From an uncultured bacterium (GTDB lineage: Bacteria > Gemmatimonadota > Gemmatimonadetes > Palauibacterales > KS3-K002), in assembly GCA_947581845.1 (NCBI GenBank), contig CANPVY010000104.1, positions 1 through 15,141 of the forward strand: a stretch of DNA of 15,141 nt, written 5' to 3'. Below the pieces are notes generated by a model, which saw nothing but the letters and a program-made list of their open reading frames with translations, was not told the DNA's origin and ran no database searches. A program made the position numbers and the translations under genes. Of this stretch, positions 7,821 through 14,566 are shown piece by piece; within the stretch, counting starts at the first letter, position 1, and every line of letters starts with the position of its first letter.

Positions 7821-8422
7821 CGGCCTCCATCCGACCCCGGCAAGGCCTCCGGCCGATCGACCGCCTGAACGTAGTAGCGGCCATCCTCACTGTCGTACTC
7901 CCCCAGCACGACCACTGCGCCGAACGGAATCTCATCCCCGCGCGTCTTGCAGAACACCATGTGCAACGTCTCGTCTTCGTCCATCACTTGGGCGCGCCCC
8001 GCCCGATAATCCAAGCTCACCGTACGGCTGACAACACGACCCACACGCCCGCTCAAATCCGCAGCACCCCACCGCACCGCCTTGATCACCGGGAAGTGAC
8101 GCTCAAGAACGCGGCCCAGCCCGCGCGTCACGAAAGCCGCCAGCAGTAGCGTGAGCACAAGACCCGGCAAGAAACCCGACTCCTGTGCTGTGGGCCAATA
8201 GTCGTGCAGAGCCCCGTTCACGGTGAGCCCGATCACCGCGAAGGCGAGCCCGAAGATACGGACCACGGAATGACCCGACACCCGTTGCACACCGAGCCGC
8301 TGGCCCAGGGCCACCCCGACTCGGGCCAGCACATCCAGTCGCGTCAGCGAAAGCGCCGCCAGCAGCAGACCGGCCAGATACGGCCAGTTGTACCACCGGA
8401 GCAGGAAGAGCAGATAGCTCAC
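7817..8422 (-). CDS. YqiJ/NfeD-like membrane protein with C-terminal OB-fold
   Basis: A 201-residue membrane protein. Three hydrophobic segments (about 12-28, 53-71 and 84-100) precede a soluble domain at about 124-188 with the alternating pattern and GRVGRVVS...GRAQVMDE...IPFGAVVVL spacing of the OB-fold in YqiJ/NfeD proteins. The N-terminal YNWPYL also resembles E. coli YqiJ (YNTPYL). Family members usually sit beside flotillin-like genes (YqiK) and are linked to membrane microdomains. Here no flotillin gene is adjacent; the partner is the M28-like lipoprotein, joined by an ATGA overlap. The start is GTG at 8422, with an in-frame TAG two codons upstream and no clear Shine-Dalgarno site. The family assignment rests on pattern recognition. 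Confidence 0.7.
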   Translation of the reverse strand: MSYLLFLLRWYNWPYLAGLLLAALSLTRLDVLARVGVALGQRLGVQRVSGHSVVRIFGLAFAVIGLTVNGALHDYWPTAQESGFLPGLVLTLLLAAFVTRGLGRVLERHFPVIKAVRWGAADLSGRVGRVVSRTVSLDYRAGRAQVMDEDETLHMVFCKTRGDEIPFGAVVVLGEYDSEDGRYYVQAVDRPEALPGSDGGR

Positions 8423-8586
8423 GCCCTAGGATCCCGACCGCTACGGCCTTGAGGGTGGGCTCGATGACGTGTGAGATGTGCTGAGAAAAGACGCCAATTT
8501 ACAAAGGCTTACATGCCTGGAGCTCACGCGAAACCTCAGCGAGCCATCCCTGCCCCCGGCCCGCCTCGACCCGCGGACAGAGGGGA

Positions 8587-8613
8587 ACGGGCGCGCACAA
8601 CTGCCGCGCCCGT
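8587..8613 (-). terminator. Hairpin downstream of mdh, likely terminator
   Basis: A perfect 9-bp GC-rich stem (8587-8595 with 8605-8613, ACGGGCGCG paired with its complement) and a 9-nt loop begin 12 nt after the mdh stop. The RNA following the stem on the minus strand reads TCCCCTCT, a poor U-tract, so it may act as a transcript-stabilising hairpin or a weak intrinsic terminator. The remaining sequence up to the YqiJ-like start (8423-8586) contains no gene I can support; it has an AT-richer patch at about 8490-8515. Confidence 0.5.
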
Positions 8614-8625
8614 CCACCAGTCGGT

Positions 8626-9564
8626 TCAGCGCTTCAGCTCCTTTAGAGCCGCGATCGTCGAGCGTACGTGTTCGGCCGACTTGTTCAGAGCAGCCCGCTC
8701 GTCGTCCGTCAGCTGCACTTCGACGATCTGTTCGATCCCGCCACGCCCGAGCTTACACGGGACACCCAGATACGTGTCCTTGATGCCGTACTGGCCTTCC
8801 ATCCACGCGGCGCAGGGGAGAATGCGCTTCTTGTCCTGCACAATCGCCTTCACCATCTGCACGACCGCTGCAGACGGTGCATAGTACGCACTACCCGTCT
8901 TCAGGTAGCCGACGATCTCGGCGCCACCCTTACGAGTGCGTTCGATCAGGCCGTCGATCTCCTGCTGATCGAGGAACTGCGTCAGCGGTATACCGCTGAT
9001 GCACGTGTAACTGGTCAGCGGCACCATCGTATCGCCGTGGCCACCCAACACCAGCGTCTGAATGTCCTCGACGCTGACTTTGAGCCGCTCGGCGATGAAG
9101 GTCCGGAAGCGAGCCGTGTCCAGGACGCCAGCCATGCCGAACACACGATTGGCGGGGAACTTCGTCGTCTCCTTCGTCACGTAGCACATTACGTCCAAGG
9201 GATTCGAGACGACGATGACGATCGCCTTTGGGCAGGCTTTGCGGACGCCCTCGGCCACACTGCGGACAATGTCCGCGTTGGTCGCCAGCAGGTCATCCCG
9301 GCTCATCCCTGGCTTGCGCGGAACACCGGCGGTGATGACGACTAGCTCGCTGTCCTTTGCCTCAGCGTAGGAGTTCGTCCCGATCACCTGCGTATCGAAG
9401 CCGTCGACCGGGCCGGACTCGAACATGTCCAGCGCCTTGCCCTGAGGAATGCCTTCGAGAATGTCGACGACAACGACCTGACGGGCGAGCCCCTCTTTCG
9501 CCAGCTGGATGGCCAGGGTCTCGCCCACGTGACCTGCGCCCACAACAGTGATCTTTTCTAGCAT
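8626..9564 (-). CDS. mdh: Malate dehydrogenase (NAD-dependent, LDH-like type)
   Basis: This 312-residue TCA-cycle enzyme interconverts malate and oxaloacetate with NAD. The Rossmann loop GAGHVG is at residues 9-14, and D34 at the end of beta-2 indicates NAD over NADP. R83 and R89 (PRKPGMSR) are the substrate-discriminating and binding arginines that mark malate rather than lactate dehydrogenase. N121 (SNPLD), the proton-relay D149 and R152 (GVLDTARFR) and catalytic H176 (GGHGDT) are all present. The length is typical of LDH-like MDH. The ATG at 9564 has GGGAG 6 nt upstream. The 192 bp separating it from moaE make a promoter of its own plausible, but I find no convincing -35/-10 pair. Confidence 0.96.
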   Translation of the reverse strand: MLEKITVVGAGHVGETLAIQLAKEGLARQVVVVDILEGIPQGKALDMFESGPVDGFDTQVIGTNSYAEAKDSELVVITAGVPRKPGMSRDDLLATNADIVRSVAEGVRKACPKAIVIVVSNPLDVMCYVTKETTKFPANRVFGMAGVLDTARFRTFIAERLKVSVEDIQTLVLGGHGDTMVPLTSYTCISGIPLTQFLDQQEIDGLIERTRKGGAEIVGYLKTGSAYYAPSAAVVQMVKAIVQDKKRILPCAAWMEGQYGIKDTYLGVPCKLGRGGIEQIVEVQLTDDERAALNKSAEHVRSTIAALKELKR

Positions 9565-9756
9565 AGCGGACTCCCGATCCCCCGCGACGGCCCGGGACGG
9601 CCAGTAGGCTCACCGGCCGCCCGCCGAGCGCTTGCGGGCTTTAGCGTGTGAATGGGGCTAGCTCTGTTAAAAGACTTCGCGGCATGCAACGTATAGTCGT
9701 GGCCACGGCCAGGCAAGAGAATCGAGGTCTCTCTCGAGGGGTCGGCGCCCCAAGGA

Positions 9757-10194
9757 TCAGCCGGCCGTGGGCGGGTTTGGAATGGTTCCATCCAGCCACA
9801 CCTCCTCGCCATCGGCGTAGCGCTCCCGCTTCCAGATGGGCACCTCCCGCTTCAGCCGCTCGATCACCTCTCTCGAGGCCTTGAACGCGGCGTCACGGTG
9901 CGGTGCGGCGACCGCGATAGCGACGCTGATCTCTCCGACGGCGAGCTCTCCGATGCGGTGGACCACCGCTATGTCGCCGATCTCGAACTGCGCCGAGACA
10001 TCCTTGCAGATGCCCGTGAGCTTCTGGCTGGCCATCTCTGCGTAGGCCTCGTACCTGAGGCCGGTCACAGGGCGGCCTCCGTCATGGTCTCTCACCACTC
10101 CGCTGAACAGCAGAACCGCGCCGTCGGCGTCGCGCCGAACGTGCTGCATCATCTCCAAGATGTCGATCGGGGCAGCCGTGATCACGCAGTACAT
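9757..10194 (-). CDS. moaE: Molybdopterin synthase catalytic subunit MoaE
   Basis: A 145-residue subunit that, with thiocarboxylated MoaD, inserts the dithiolene sulfurs into precursor Z to make molybdopterin. Family blocks are visible: FSGVVRDHDGGRPVTGLRYEAY (about 30-51), HRIGELAVGE (79-88), APHRDAAF (97-104) and the active-site LKREVPIWKRE. K115 and K122 match the spacing of the two catalytic lysines of E. coli MoaE (K119 and K126). The ATG directly abuts the moaD stop (TGAATG). A GGGAGG sequence within the last moaD codons serves as the ribosome-binding site, so the two subunits are translated together. Confidence 0.95.
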   Translation of the reverse strand: MYCVITAAPIDILEMMQHVRRDADGAVLLFSGVVRDHDGGRPVTGLRYEAYAEMASQKLTGICKDVSAQFEIGDIAVVHRIGELAVGEISVAIAVAAPHRDAAFKASREVIERLKREVPIWKRERYADGEEVWLDGTIPNPPTAG

Positions 10195-10440
10195 TCAGCC
10201 TCCCGCGACGGGCGGTATGAATGCGATCTCATCTCCATCGGCAAGCACGGTGTCGCCGGGGGCGTACTCGTGGTTGACCGCTACGACAAGCGCAAGAGGC
10301 AAAGCATCCGCGCCCGGCCGCGTGCGCACCACTGCGATGAGCTCGGCCAACCTGGCGCCCGGGGGGAGCTCGAGCTCCAGTTCCCCCGTTCCCAGGATCT
10401 CTCGGTAGACCGCGAAGAACAGGCACTTCACTCGTAACAC
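10195..10440 (-). CDS. moaD: Molybdopterin synthase sulfur carrier subunit MoaD
   Basis: A ubiquitin-fold sulfur carrier of 81 residues. It starts with a beta-strand (VKCLFFAVYREILG) and ends in the required Gly-Gly (PPVAGG), which is adenylated and converted to a thiocarboxylate. It sits directly upstream of its partner moaE. The start is uncertain: four in-frame GTG codons (10458, 10449, 10440, 10431) precede the conserved strand. I give 10440 because it matches the family length and alignment, but its ribosome-binding site is poor (GAGG 12 nt upstream). The GTG at 10458, 87 residues, is the outer limit. No other moa or moe genes are in the window. Confidence 0.9.
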   Translation of the reverse strand: MLRVKCLFFAVYREILGTGELELELPPGARLAELIAVVRTRPGADALPLALVVAVNHEYAPGDTVLADGDEIAFIPPVAGG

Positions 10441-10505
10441 GCCGATCACACACCTCACAGAGATCCCGAATCCTAGCTGCGGCTGCGCCGGCTCTGCAAG
10501 CAGCA

Positions 10506-10524
10506 GGCCGCCGCGGCGTCGGCC
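10506..10524 (-). terminator. Short GC hairpin after the 88-residue gene
   Basis: GGCCG pairs with CGGCC (10506-10510 with 10520-10524), with a further 2 bp inside after one mismatch and a 3-nt loop. It starts immediately after the stop of the upstream gene. There is no U-tract. It may only attenuate transcription into moaD. Confidence 0.25.
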
Positions 10525-10791
10525 TCAGGACCCCGAGGGCGCGCTCTCGAGTTGCAGGAGGAACTGCCCTATGGAGGGGTGGTAGCGGAGGGTCGAGCAG
10601 CGAACCCGCGTCCGCTCGCCATCCCGCCTGGCTGAGATCGCCAGGTGGCCGCGGAACGTGTGAAAGCGGGCGTAGCCCTCGCCCTCCTCGACCAGCGAGC
10701 CCGAGTAGCCCGAGCTCGCGTCGCTGAAATATCTCTTCGCTAGATCGATTACTTCTTCTGGTGACAGGGGAACCAGAGCCTCTCTCGTCAT
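10525..10791 (-). CDS. Small conserved-looking protein of unknown function
   Basis: I do not recognise this 88-residue protein. It has no signal peptide, membrane segment or cysteine cluster; one cysteine is at residue 65. An N-terminal helix (PEEVIDLAKRYFSD, about 11-24) precedes probable beta strands (YARFHTFRGHLAISARRD, then RTRVRCSTLRYHPSIGQFLLQLE), suggesting a compact alpha/beta domain. Reasons to treat it as real: a good ribosome-binding site (AGGA 4 nt before the ATG), a coding-like composition without low complexity, and a fit between the HU-like gene and moaD (72 and 84 bp gaps) on the same strand. No function is proposed. Confidence 0.7.
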   Translation of the reverse strand: MTREALVPLSPEEVIDLAKRYFSDASSGYSGSLVEEGEGYARFHTFRGHLAISARRDGERTRVRCSTLRYHPSIGQFLLQLESAPSGS

Positions 10792-10863
10792 CTGTTCCTA
10801 CCTCTGCGCAAGACGACCAGCGGCCGCTGCAGGTCCGGCGGGGGAAGACGGGCGGCGCGACCT

Positions 10864-11172
10864 CTACTCGCTTCGCCCGTGAGTGCTCGCCTCACTTGCA
10901 ACTTGGGCCCGGAAGTTCTTCGACGGCTTGAACACCGGAACGGAGCGTGCCTCCACCCGTACCGGATCACCGGTCCGTGGGTTGCGCGCGACGCGCGATC
11001 GTCTGTTGCGCACCTTGAAGGTACCGAACCCGCGGATCTCGATGTGATGCCCATCCGCCAGCGCTTGCCGGACGGCATTCAAGAAGCCATCCACGACCGC
11101 AGCGCAGTCCTTCTTCGTGATCCCGGGCCCGATCGCCTGCGCGACCTGTTCGACCAGATCGGCTTTGGTCAT
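10864..11172 (-). CDS. HU/IHF-family DNA-binding protein
   Basis: A 102-residue nucleoid protein that binds and bends DNA as a dimer. The helical N-terminus (MTKADLVEQVAQAI, 1-14) and the signature IEIRGFGTF (44-52) lead into the beta-arm RNRRSRVARNPRTGDPV, where P65 is the DNA-intercalating proline. The arm and RSVPVFKPSKNFR (76-88) are typical. The RNPRTG sequence is common to HU and IHF, so I do not choose between them. A ~12-residue hydrophilic tail follows. The ATG at 11172 is preferred to a TTG at 11187 because a long ribosome-binding site lies just before it. The gene lies 72 bp after sppA. Confidence 0.93.
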   Translation of the reverse strand: MTKADLVEQVAQAIGPGITKKDCAAVVDGFLNAVRQALADGHHIEIRGFGTFKVRNRRSRVARNPRTGDPVRVEARSVPVFKPSKNFRAQVASEASTHGRSE

Positions 11173-11182
11173 CCCTTCCTCC
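11173..11182 (-). promoter_or_regulatory. Ribosome-binding site fixing the HU-like start
   Basis: GGAGGAAGGG directly precedes the ATG at 11172. It lies inside the longer reading frame that would begin at the TTG at 11187, which identifies ATG 11172 as the start. Confidence 0.7.
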
Positions 11183-11244
11183 AGCAATCGATAGAACGAG
11201 AACGCCCGAACCGTACTACCAGCTACGCCGCCTCACGCGTCCAG

Positions 11245-12189
11245 CTAGCGGTAGCGGAGTAGATACATCAGCCGCGGCCCCCGATCCAGCCCGCTTTCAG
11301 ACCAGACATCGCTCAGGGACGCCGCGGCGCCGCCCCACCTCGATGCCCAACGGGCCAACGAAGTCAGAAGGTCGAGCCATGTCACACGGCGTTCCTCACG
11401 CATGACCGTTCGCGGCTCCGGCCCAAGGCCCGCCATGTTGCCCGCCATTGCGATGGCATCGACCAAATCACCTTCCGAGTCCACCAGGCCGTACTCAACG
11501 GCCAGTCGGCCCGACAGCAAGCGGCCATCCGCGATGCTGAGCACGGAATCGCGTGACATGCCACGCTCGTCCGCGATCACCTCGAGGAACTGGCCGTATA
11601 CGTCGTCAACCACCTCCTGCAACAGCGCCCGCTCGGCCTCGGTCAGCTCGCGGTACGGCGAACCGAGGTCCTTGTGCTCGCTGCTCTTGATCACCTCGAA
11701 GCGCACGCCCACCTTCTGCAGGAGCTCCTGCGCGTTCGGGAACTCCATAAGTACGCCGATCGAGCCGATCAGCGAGCCCGGCATTGCCAGGATAGTGTCC
11801 GCGCCCAGAGCGGCGTAGTAGGCGCCCGAGGCGCCGACCGACCCGATGACCGCAACCACCGGGTACCCCTCCTCGCGCACCCTGGACAGGCGGCGATAGA
11901 CCGTCTGTGACGGCGCGACCTCCCCGCCCGGCGAATCGACCCAGAGCACGAACCCCTTCACCGAACTGTCGTCCCGGTAGTCCCGCAGATCCCTCAGCAC
12001 CCGGTGGTTCTCGGTGATCAGCCCCCGCAGCGGCAGCACAGCGATCCGATCGCGCCCCAGCACGGCCGCGCCGTCGCCCGGGGCGGCGGTATAGACGATC
12101 AGCAGCAACCCGGTCGCGAACAGGAGCACGACTCCAGCGACGATCAGGACTACCCACCAGCCTCGGGGACCCTTCTTGCGAGCTTCCAT
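11245..12189 (-). CDS. sppA: Signal peptide peptidase SppA (S49, short form)
   Basis: A 314-residue membrane-anchored serine peptidase that degrades cleaved signal peptides. One N-terminal transmembrane helix (about 11-33) follows a basic segment (EARKKGPRG). The S49 core contains WVDSPGG (83-89) and GSVGASGAYYAA with nucleophile S121. K173 (EHKDLGSPYRELT) is 52 residues further, the same spacing as the Ser-Lys dyad of Bacillus SppA. The length is that of the short, single-domain SppA, not the 67-kDa E. coli form. The ATG at 12189 is preferred to a GTG at 12207, which would add six residues and has its only GGAG motif overlapping it. The gene follows carA by 87 bp on the same strand; that gap contains no gene or convincing promoter. 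Confidence 0.92.
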   Translation of the reverse strand: MEARKKGPRGWWVVLIVAGVVLLFATGLLLIVYTAAPGDGAAVLGRDRIAVLPLRGLITENHRVLRDLRDYRDDSSVKGFVLWVDSPGGEVAPSQTVYRRLSRVREEGYPVVAVIGSVGASGAYYAALGADTILAMPGSLIGSIGVLMEFPNAQELLQKVGVRFEVIKSSEHKDLGSPYRELTEAERALLQEVVDDVYGQFLEVIADERGMSRDSVLSIADGRLLSGRLAVEYGLVDSEGDLVDAIAMAGNMAGLGPEPRTVMREERRVTWLDLLTSLARWASRWGGAAASLSDVWSESGLDRGPRLMYLLRYR

Positions 12190-12276
12190 TTGCCTGAGGC
12201 CGAGCACTCCGACGTGCCGTCAAGAACTATCGAAAACGGGGAGGAGATGGGCGCCTAAGTTAAAGTGTCAGAACGA

Positions 12277-13428
12277 CTAAGTCAAGGTCGGCACCGACGC
12301 TTTTCTCAGCAGCGCCACGAACTCGTGGAACAGGTACCGGCTGTCGTGCGGCCCCGGCGCCGACTCCGGGTGGTACTGGACAGCCAGCAGCGGAAGCTCC
12401 CGGTGCCGTAGGCCCTCCAGCGTACCGTCATTGAGGTTGATATGCGTGGCCACGAGGTCCGGGGCTCCCGGGACGCTGTCACCGTCGGCACGCACCGCAA
12501 AACCGTGGTTCTGCGAGGTGATCTCGACCCGCCGGGTAGCCAGGTTGTGCACCGGGTGATTCCCGCCCCGATGGCCGTAGAGCAACTTGAAGGTCTCAGC
12601 GCCGAAACCCCGGGCGACCAGCTGGTGGCCCAGGCAGATGCCGAAGACGGGAACCTCCGCACCCGCCAGCGCGCCGATCAGCTCTCCCACCCCGGGCACC
12701 ACGCCCGGGTCGCCGGGTCCGTTCGAGAGGAACACCCCGTGTGGCCGCTCGGCGAGAACCTGTTCCACCGGGGTCGTCGAGGGAACCACCGTGAGCTCGC
12801 AACCCAGCTCAGACAGCAGCCGCAGGCTTCGCCGCTTGACGCCAAAGTCGTATACGGCCACCCGGAACCGGGGGGTCCCCGCGGCCGGTACCGAGTACGG
12901 CTCGCCCGTGGTCACGACCCGCGTCAGATCGAGCCCGGTCATCGCTGGGTGATCGAGGACACGCCGGAGGATCTCGTCAACTCCCAGCTCGTCGCGCGCA
13001 ATCGCCGCACGCATCGCGCCCTCCGAGCGGATATGACGCGTGAGTTTGCGCGTGTCTACGCCCTCGATGCAGCAGATGTCGTGCCGTGCCAGGTAATCGA
13101 CCAGCCCCGTCTCCGCCCGCCAGCTGCTGTAGCACGGGCTGAGCTCGCGCACCACCAGCCCCGCAACCCAGGGCCGCGCCGCCTCGTTGTCGGCCGCGGT
13201 GACCCCGTAGTTGCCAATCAGCGGGGCGGTCATCGTCACGATCTGACCCGCATACGAAGGATCGGTCAGGATCTCCTGGTAGCCCGCCAGGCTGGTGTTG
13301 AACACGACCTCGCCCAGTGCCACCTGATCATCGCGGCCTGCCAAACAGCCTCGGAACACGGTCCCGTCTTCCAGCACCAACAGCCCGCTTCGCCTCTCCG
13401 ACCGCGTTGCGTTAGGTTGGGAAGACAT
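12277..13428 (-). CDS. carA: Carbamoyl-phosphate synthase small subunit (glutaminase)
   Basis: This 383-residue subunit hydrolyses glutamine and channels ammonia to CarB for carbamoyl phosphate, used in pyrimidine and arginine synthesis. The N-terminal CarA domain shows GEVVFNTSLAGYQEILTDPSYAGQIV (about 39-64). The class I glutamine amidotransferase domain has GPGDP (237-241), the nucleophile C265 in FGICLGHQL, and H353 and E355 in QYHPES. The triad is intact and the length is normal. The ATG at 13428 has GAGG 5 nt upstream, lying inside the first codons of the divergent RNase H-like gene. carB is not next to it: sppA follows, so the two subunits are encoded apart. Confidence 0.96.
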   Translation of the reverse strand: MSSQPNATRSERRSGLLVLEDGTVFRGCLAGRDDQVALGEVVFNTSLAGYQEILTDPSYAGQIVTMTAPLIGNYGVTAADNEAARPWVAGLVVRELSPCYSSWRAETGLVDYLARHDICCIEGVDTRKLTRHIRSEGAMRAAIARDELGVDEILRRVLDHPAMTGLDLTRVVTTGEPYSVPAAGTPRFRVAVYDFGVKRRSLRLLSELGCELTVVPSTTPVEQVLAERPHGVFLSNGPGDPGVVPGVGELIGALAGAEVPVFGICLGHQLVARGFGAETFKLLYGHRGGNHPVHNLATRRVEITSQNHGFAVRADGDSVPGAPDLVATHINLNDGTLEGLRHRELPLLAVQYHPESAPGPHDSRYLFHEFVALLRKASVPTLT

Positions 13429-14050
13429 GCGAACCTCAGACTCCAGTCATCTGGTCTATATCCACGCGGACGAGTCCTGTCTCGGGGTTCAGTTCAGCGG
13501 CCAGCCGCGACCGGGCGGGGCCGCCGGCATCATCGAGCGATTCGACGAGCGCCGTGGCTGGTACCGGCGCGACTACTTCGTTTCCGACCCGGACACCACC
13601 AACCAGCGCATGGCCATCCGCAGCGCCCTCGAGGGGCTGAGGGCGCTGAAGCAGCCCTGCCGCGTCGTCTTCCACTCCGACAGCAACTATCTGATTCAAG
13701 CGATGACGACCTGGATCTTCGACTGGGCGAGGCGTGGTTGGCGGCGCAAAGGCGGCCCGATCGAGAACCTCCAGCTGTGGGCCCGGCTCGTGACGGTGGC
13801 CGCGCGCCATCAGATCCAGTGGCGCTGGGTACGCGGCCACGCCGGTGACCCCAAGAACGAGTACGTCAACTCGCTCGCCGTGCAGGCGGCGCGCCACCAG
13901 AAAACCTCCAGAGGCCTCGTCGAGTCGGGGTTCGACACCTGGCTCGAAGCCCAGCAAGAGACCGGCCGCTTCCTCGATTTCTATGATCTACCGCCCGAGA
14001 TCGAGTTCATGCCCCACCCGAAACCTCCCGAGCCGCCGACCCTGCCTTGA
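13427..14050 (+). CDS. RNase HI-like protein with degenerate active site
   Basis: A 207-residue protein aligning along its first ~155 residues with bacterial RNase HI. Shared blocks are DESCLG...RPGG, TTNQRM, HSDSNYLIQ, TWIFDWARRGW (the substrate-binding handle of E. coli RNase HI) and WRWVRGHAGDPKNE. Of the four catalytic acids, D15 and D85 are kept. The E48 equivalent is A63 (NQRMAIRSAL where NNRMELMAAI is usual) and the D134 equivalent is N148 (NEYVNSLA where NERCDELA is usual). H138 is kept. The ~50-residue C-terminal extension is proline-rich at its end. It may bind RNA/DNA hybrids or other nucleic acid without cutting. The ATG is the only sensible start, and it overlaps the carA start. 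A weak GGGA site lies 4 nt upstream. Confidence 0.85.
   Translation: MRTSDSSHLVYIHADESCLGVQFSGQPRPGGAAGIIERFDERRGWYRRDYFVSDPDTTNQRMAIRSALEGLRALKQPCRVVFHSDSNYLIQAMTTWIFDWARRGWRRKGGPIENLQLWARLVTVAARHQIQWRWVRGHAGDPKNEYVNSLAVQAARHQKTSRGLVESGFDTWLEAQQETGRFLDFYDLPPEIEFMPHPKPPEPPTLP
13434..13437 (-). promoter_or_regulatory. carA ribosome-binding site within the divergent gene
   Basis: GAGG with a 5-nt spacer to the carA ATG. It occupies codons 3-4 of the oppositely oriented RNase H-like gene, so the carA leader RNA is antisense to that gene's 5' end. Confidence 0.6.
13455..13483 (-). promoter_or_regulatory. Candidate carA promoter inside the divergent gene
   Basis: On the minus strand GAGACA (13483-13478) is followed after 17 bp by TATAGA (13460-13455); each box has four of six consensus bases. 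It would give a carA leader of roughly 20 nt. It is only a candidate, but any carA promoter must lie within or beyond the RNase H-like gene. Confidence 0.35.
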
Positions 14051-14058
14051 CACGAGAA

Positions 14059-14078
14059 CGGCCCGGTCGCCCGGGCCG
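14059..14078. terminator. Bidirectional hairpin between convergent RNase H-like gene and secG
   Basis: A perfect 8-bp GC-rich stem (14059-14066 with 14071-14078) with a TCGC tetraloop sits in the 45-bp gap between convergent genes, 9 nt after the plus-strand stop. On the minus strand it is followed by TTCTCGT, a short U-rich stretch, so it suits termination of secG best. Confidence 0.6.
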
Positions 14079-14095
14079 CCGCTTGGCCATGCTCC

Positions 14096-14506
14096 TCAGT
14101 CGCCGCCTCCCGGCGGCGTCTCGCCCTCCTCGCTTCCCTCGGACGGGGGAGGTGGCTCACCGAGCTGGAGACCCTCCGGCGCCGCCTGCTGCTCTCGCTC
14201 GAGCAGCGGCGTCGGCGCCTCCTGTGCCGGCGGTGCGAACTGCCCCTCGAGCACCGAGGTGGGCGCGCGCGTGCGCGCCGAGAGGATCGCCAGCAGGAGA
14301 GCGAGCCCCATGAACAGCCCGCCCGTCACCCAGCTCGCCTTGGTCAGCAAAGTCGCCGCCTGCCGGCCGCCGAGGAACGTATCCGTCGACGATGAGGCGC
14401 CCCCGAACTCTGCGGCGAGACCGCCGCCCTTGCCCGACTGCAGTAGCACAACCAGGCAAAGCAACACCGCGTCCAACAAGAGCAGCATGAGGACGAAATT
14501 GTACAC
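14096..14506 (-). CDS. secG: Preprotein translocase subunit SecG
   Basis: A 136-residue auxiliary subunit of the SecYEG channel in the inner membrane. Two hydrophobic helices (about 3-22 and 58-76) flank the hallmark cytoplasmic loop LQSGKGGGLAAEFGG followed by SSTDTFLGGRQAATLLTK. The C-terminal ~55 residues form a Pro/Glu/Gly-rich tail (from about 80), longer than in E. coli SecG (110 residues in total). The start is GTG at 14506, with GGAAGGG 6 nt upstream; an internal ATG would remove part of the first helix. It follows tpiA by 84 bp, a common arrangement, but has its own promoter. Confidence 0.93.
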   Translation of the reverse strand: MYNFVLMLLLLDAVLLCLVVLLQSGKGGGLAAEFGGASSSTDTFLGGRQAATLLTKASWVTGGLFMGLALLLAILSARTRAPTSVLEGQFAPPAQEAPTPLLEREQQAAPEGLQLGEPPPPSEGSEEGETPPGGGD

Positions 14507-14566
14507 CGCTAGCCCTTCCGTTCTACACTGGTCTCCAGCGCCGCTTGTCGTCCCTGGAACCGCCGA

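Noticed and set aside
9565..9756. Possible mdh promoter (TTGCCT and TATACG on the minus strand)
   Set aside because: The spacing is only 15 bp and both boxes match four of six bases, which is too weak to list. The region otherwise shows no gene or strong hairpin.
10792..10863. 12-bp perfect palindrome (CAGCGGCCGCTG) between the HU-like gene and the 88-residue gene
   Set aside because: It has no loop and no U-tract, so it is a poor terminator. A palindrome of this length with GC-rich content can occur by chance.
10788..11078. 96-codon minus-strand frame overlapping the HU-like gene and touching the next gene's start
   Set aside because: It is the +1 shadow of the HU-like gene, with Arg/Ser-rich composition and no ribosome-binding site. 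The apparent junction with the downstream ATG is fortuitous.
12442..13848. 468-codon plus-strand open frame antisense to carA
   Set aside because: It mirrors carA codons, is Arg/His/Pro-rich with no recognisable domain, and carA is unmistakable on the other strand. Long antisense frames are common at high GC.
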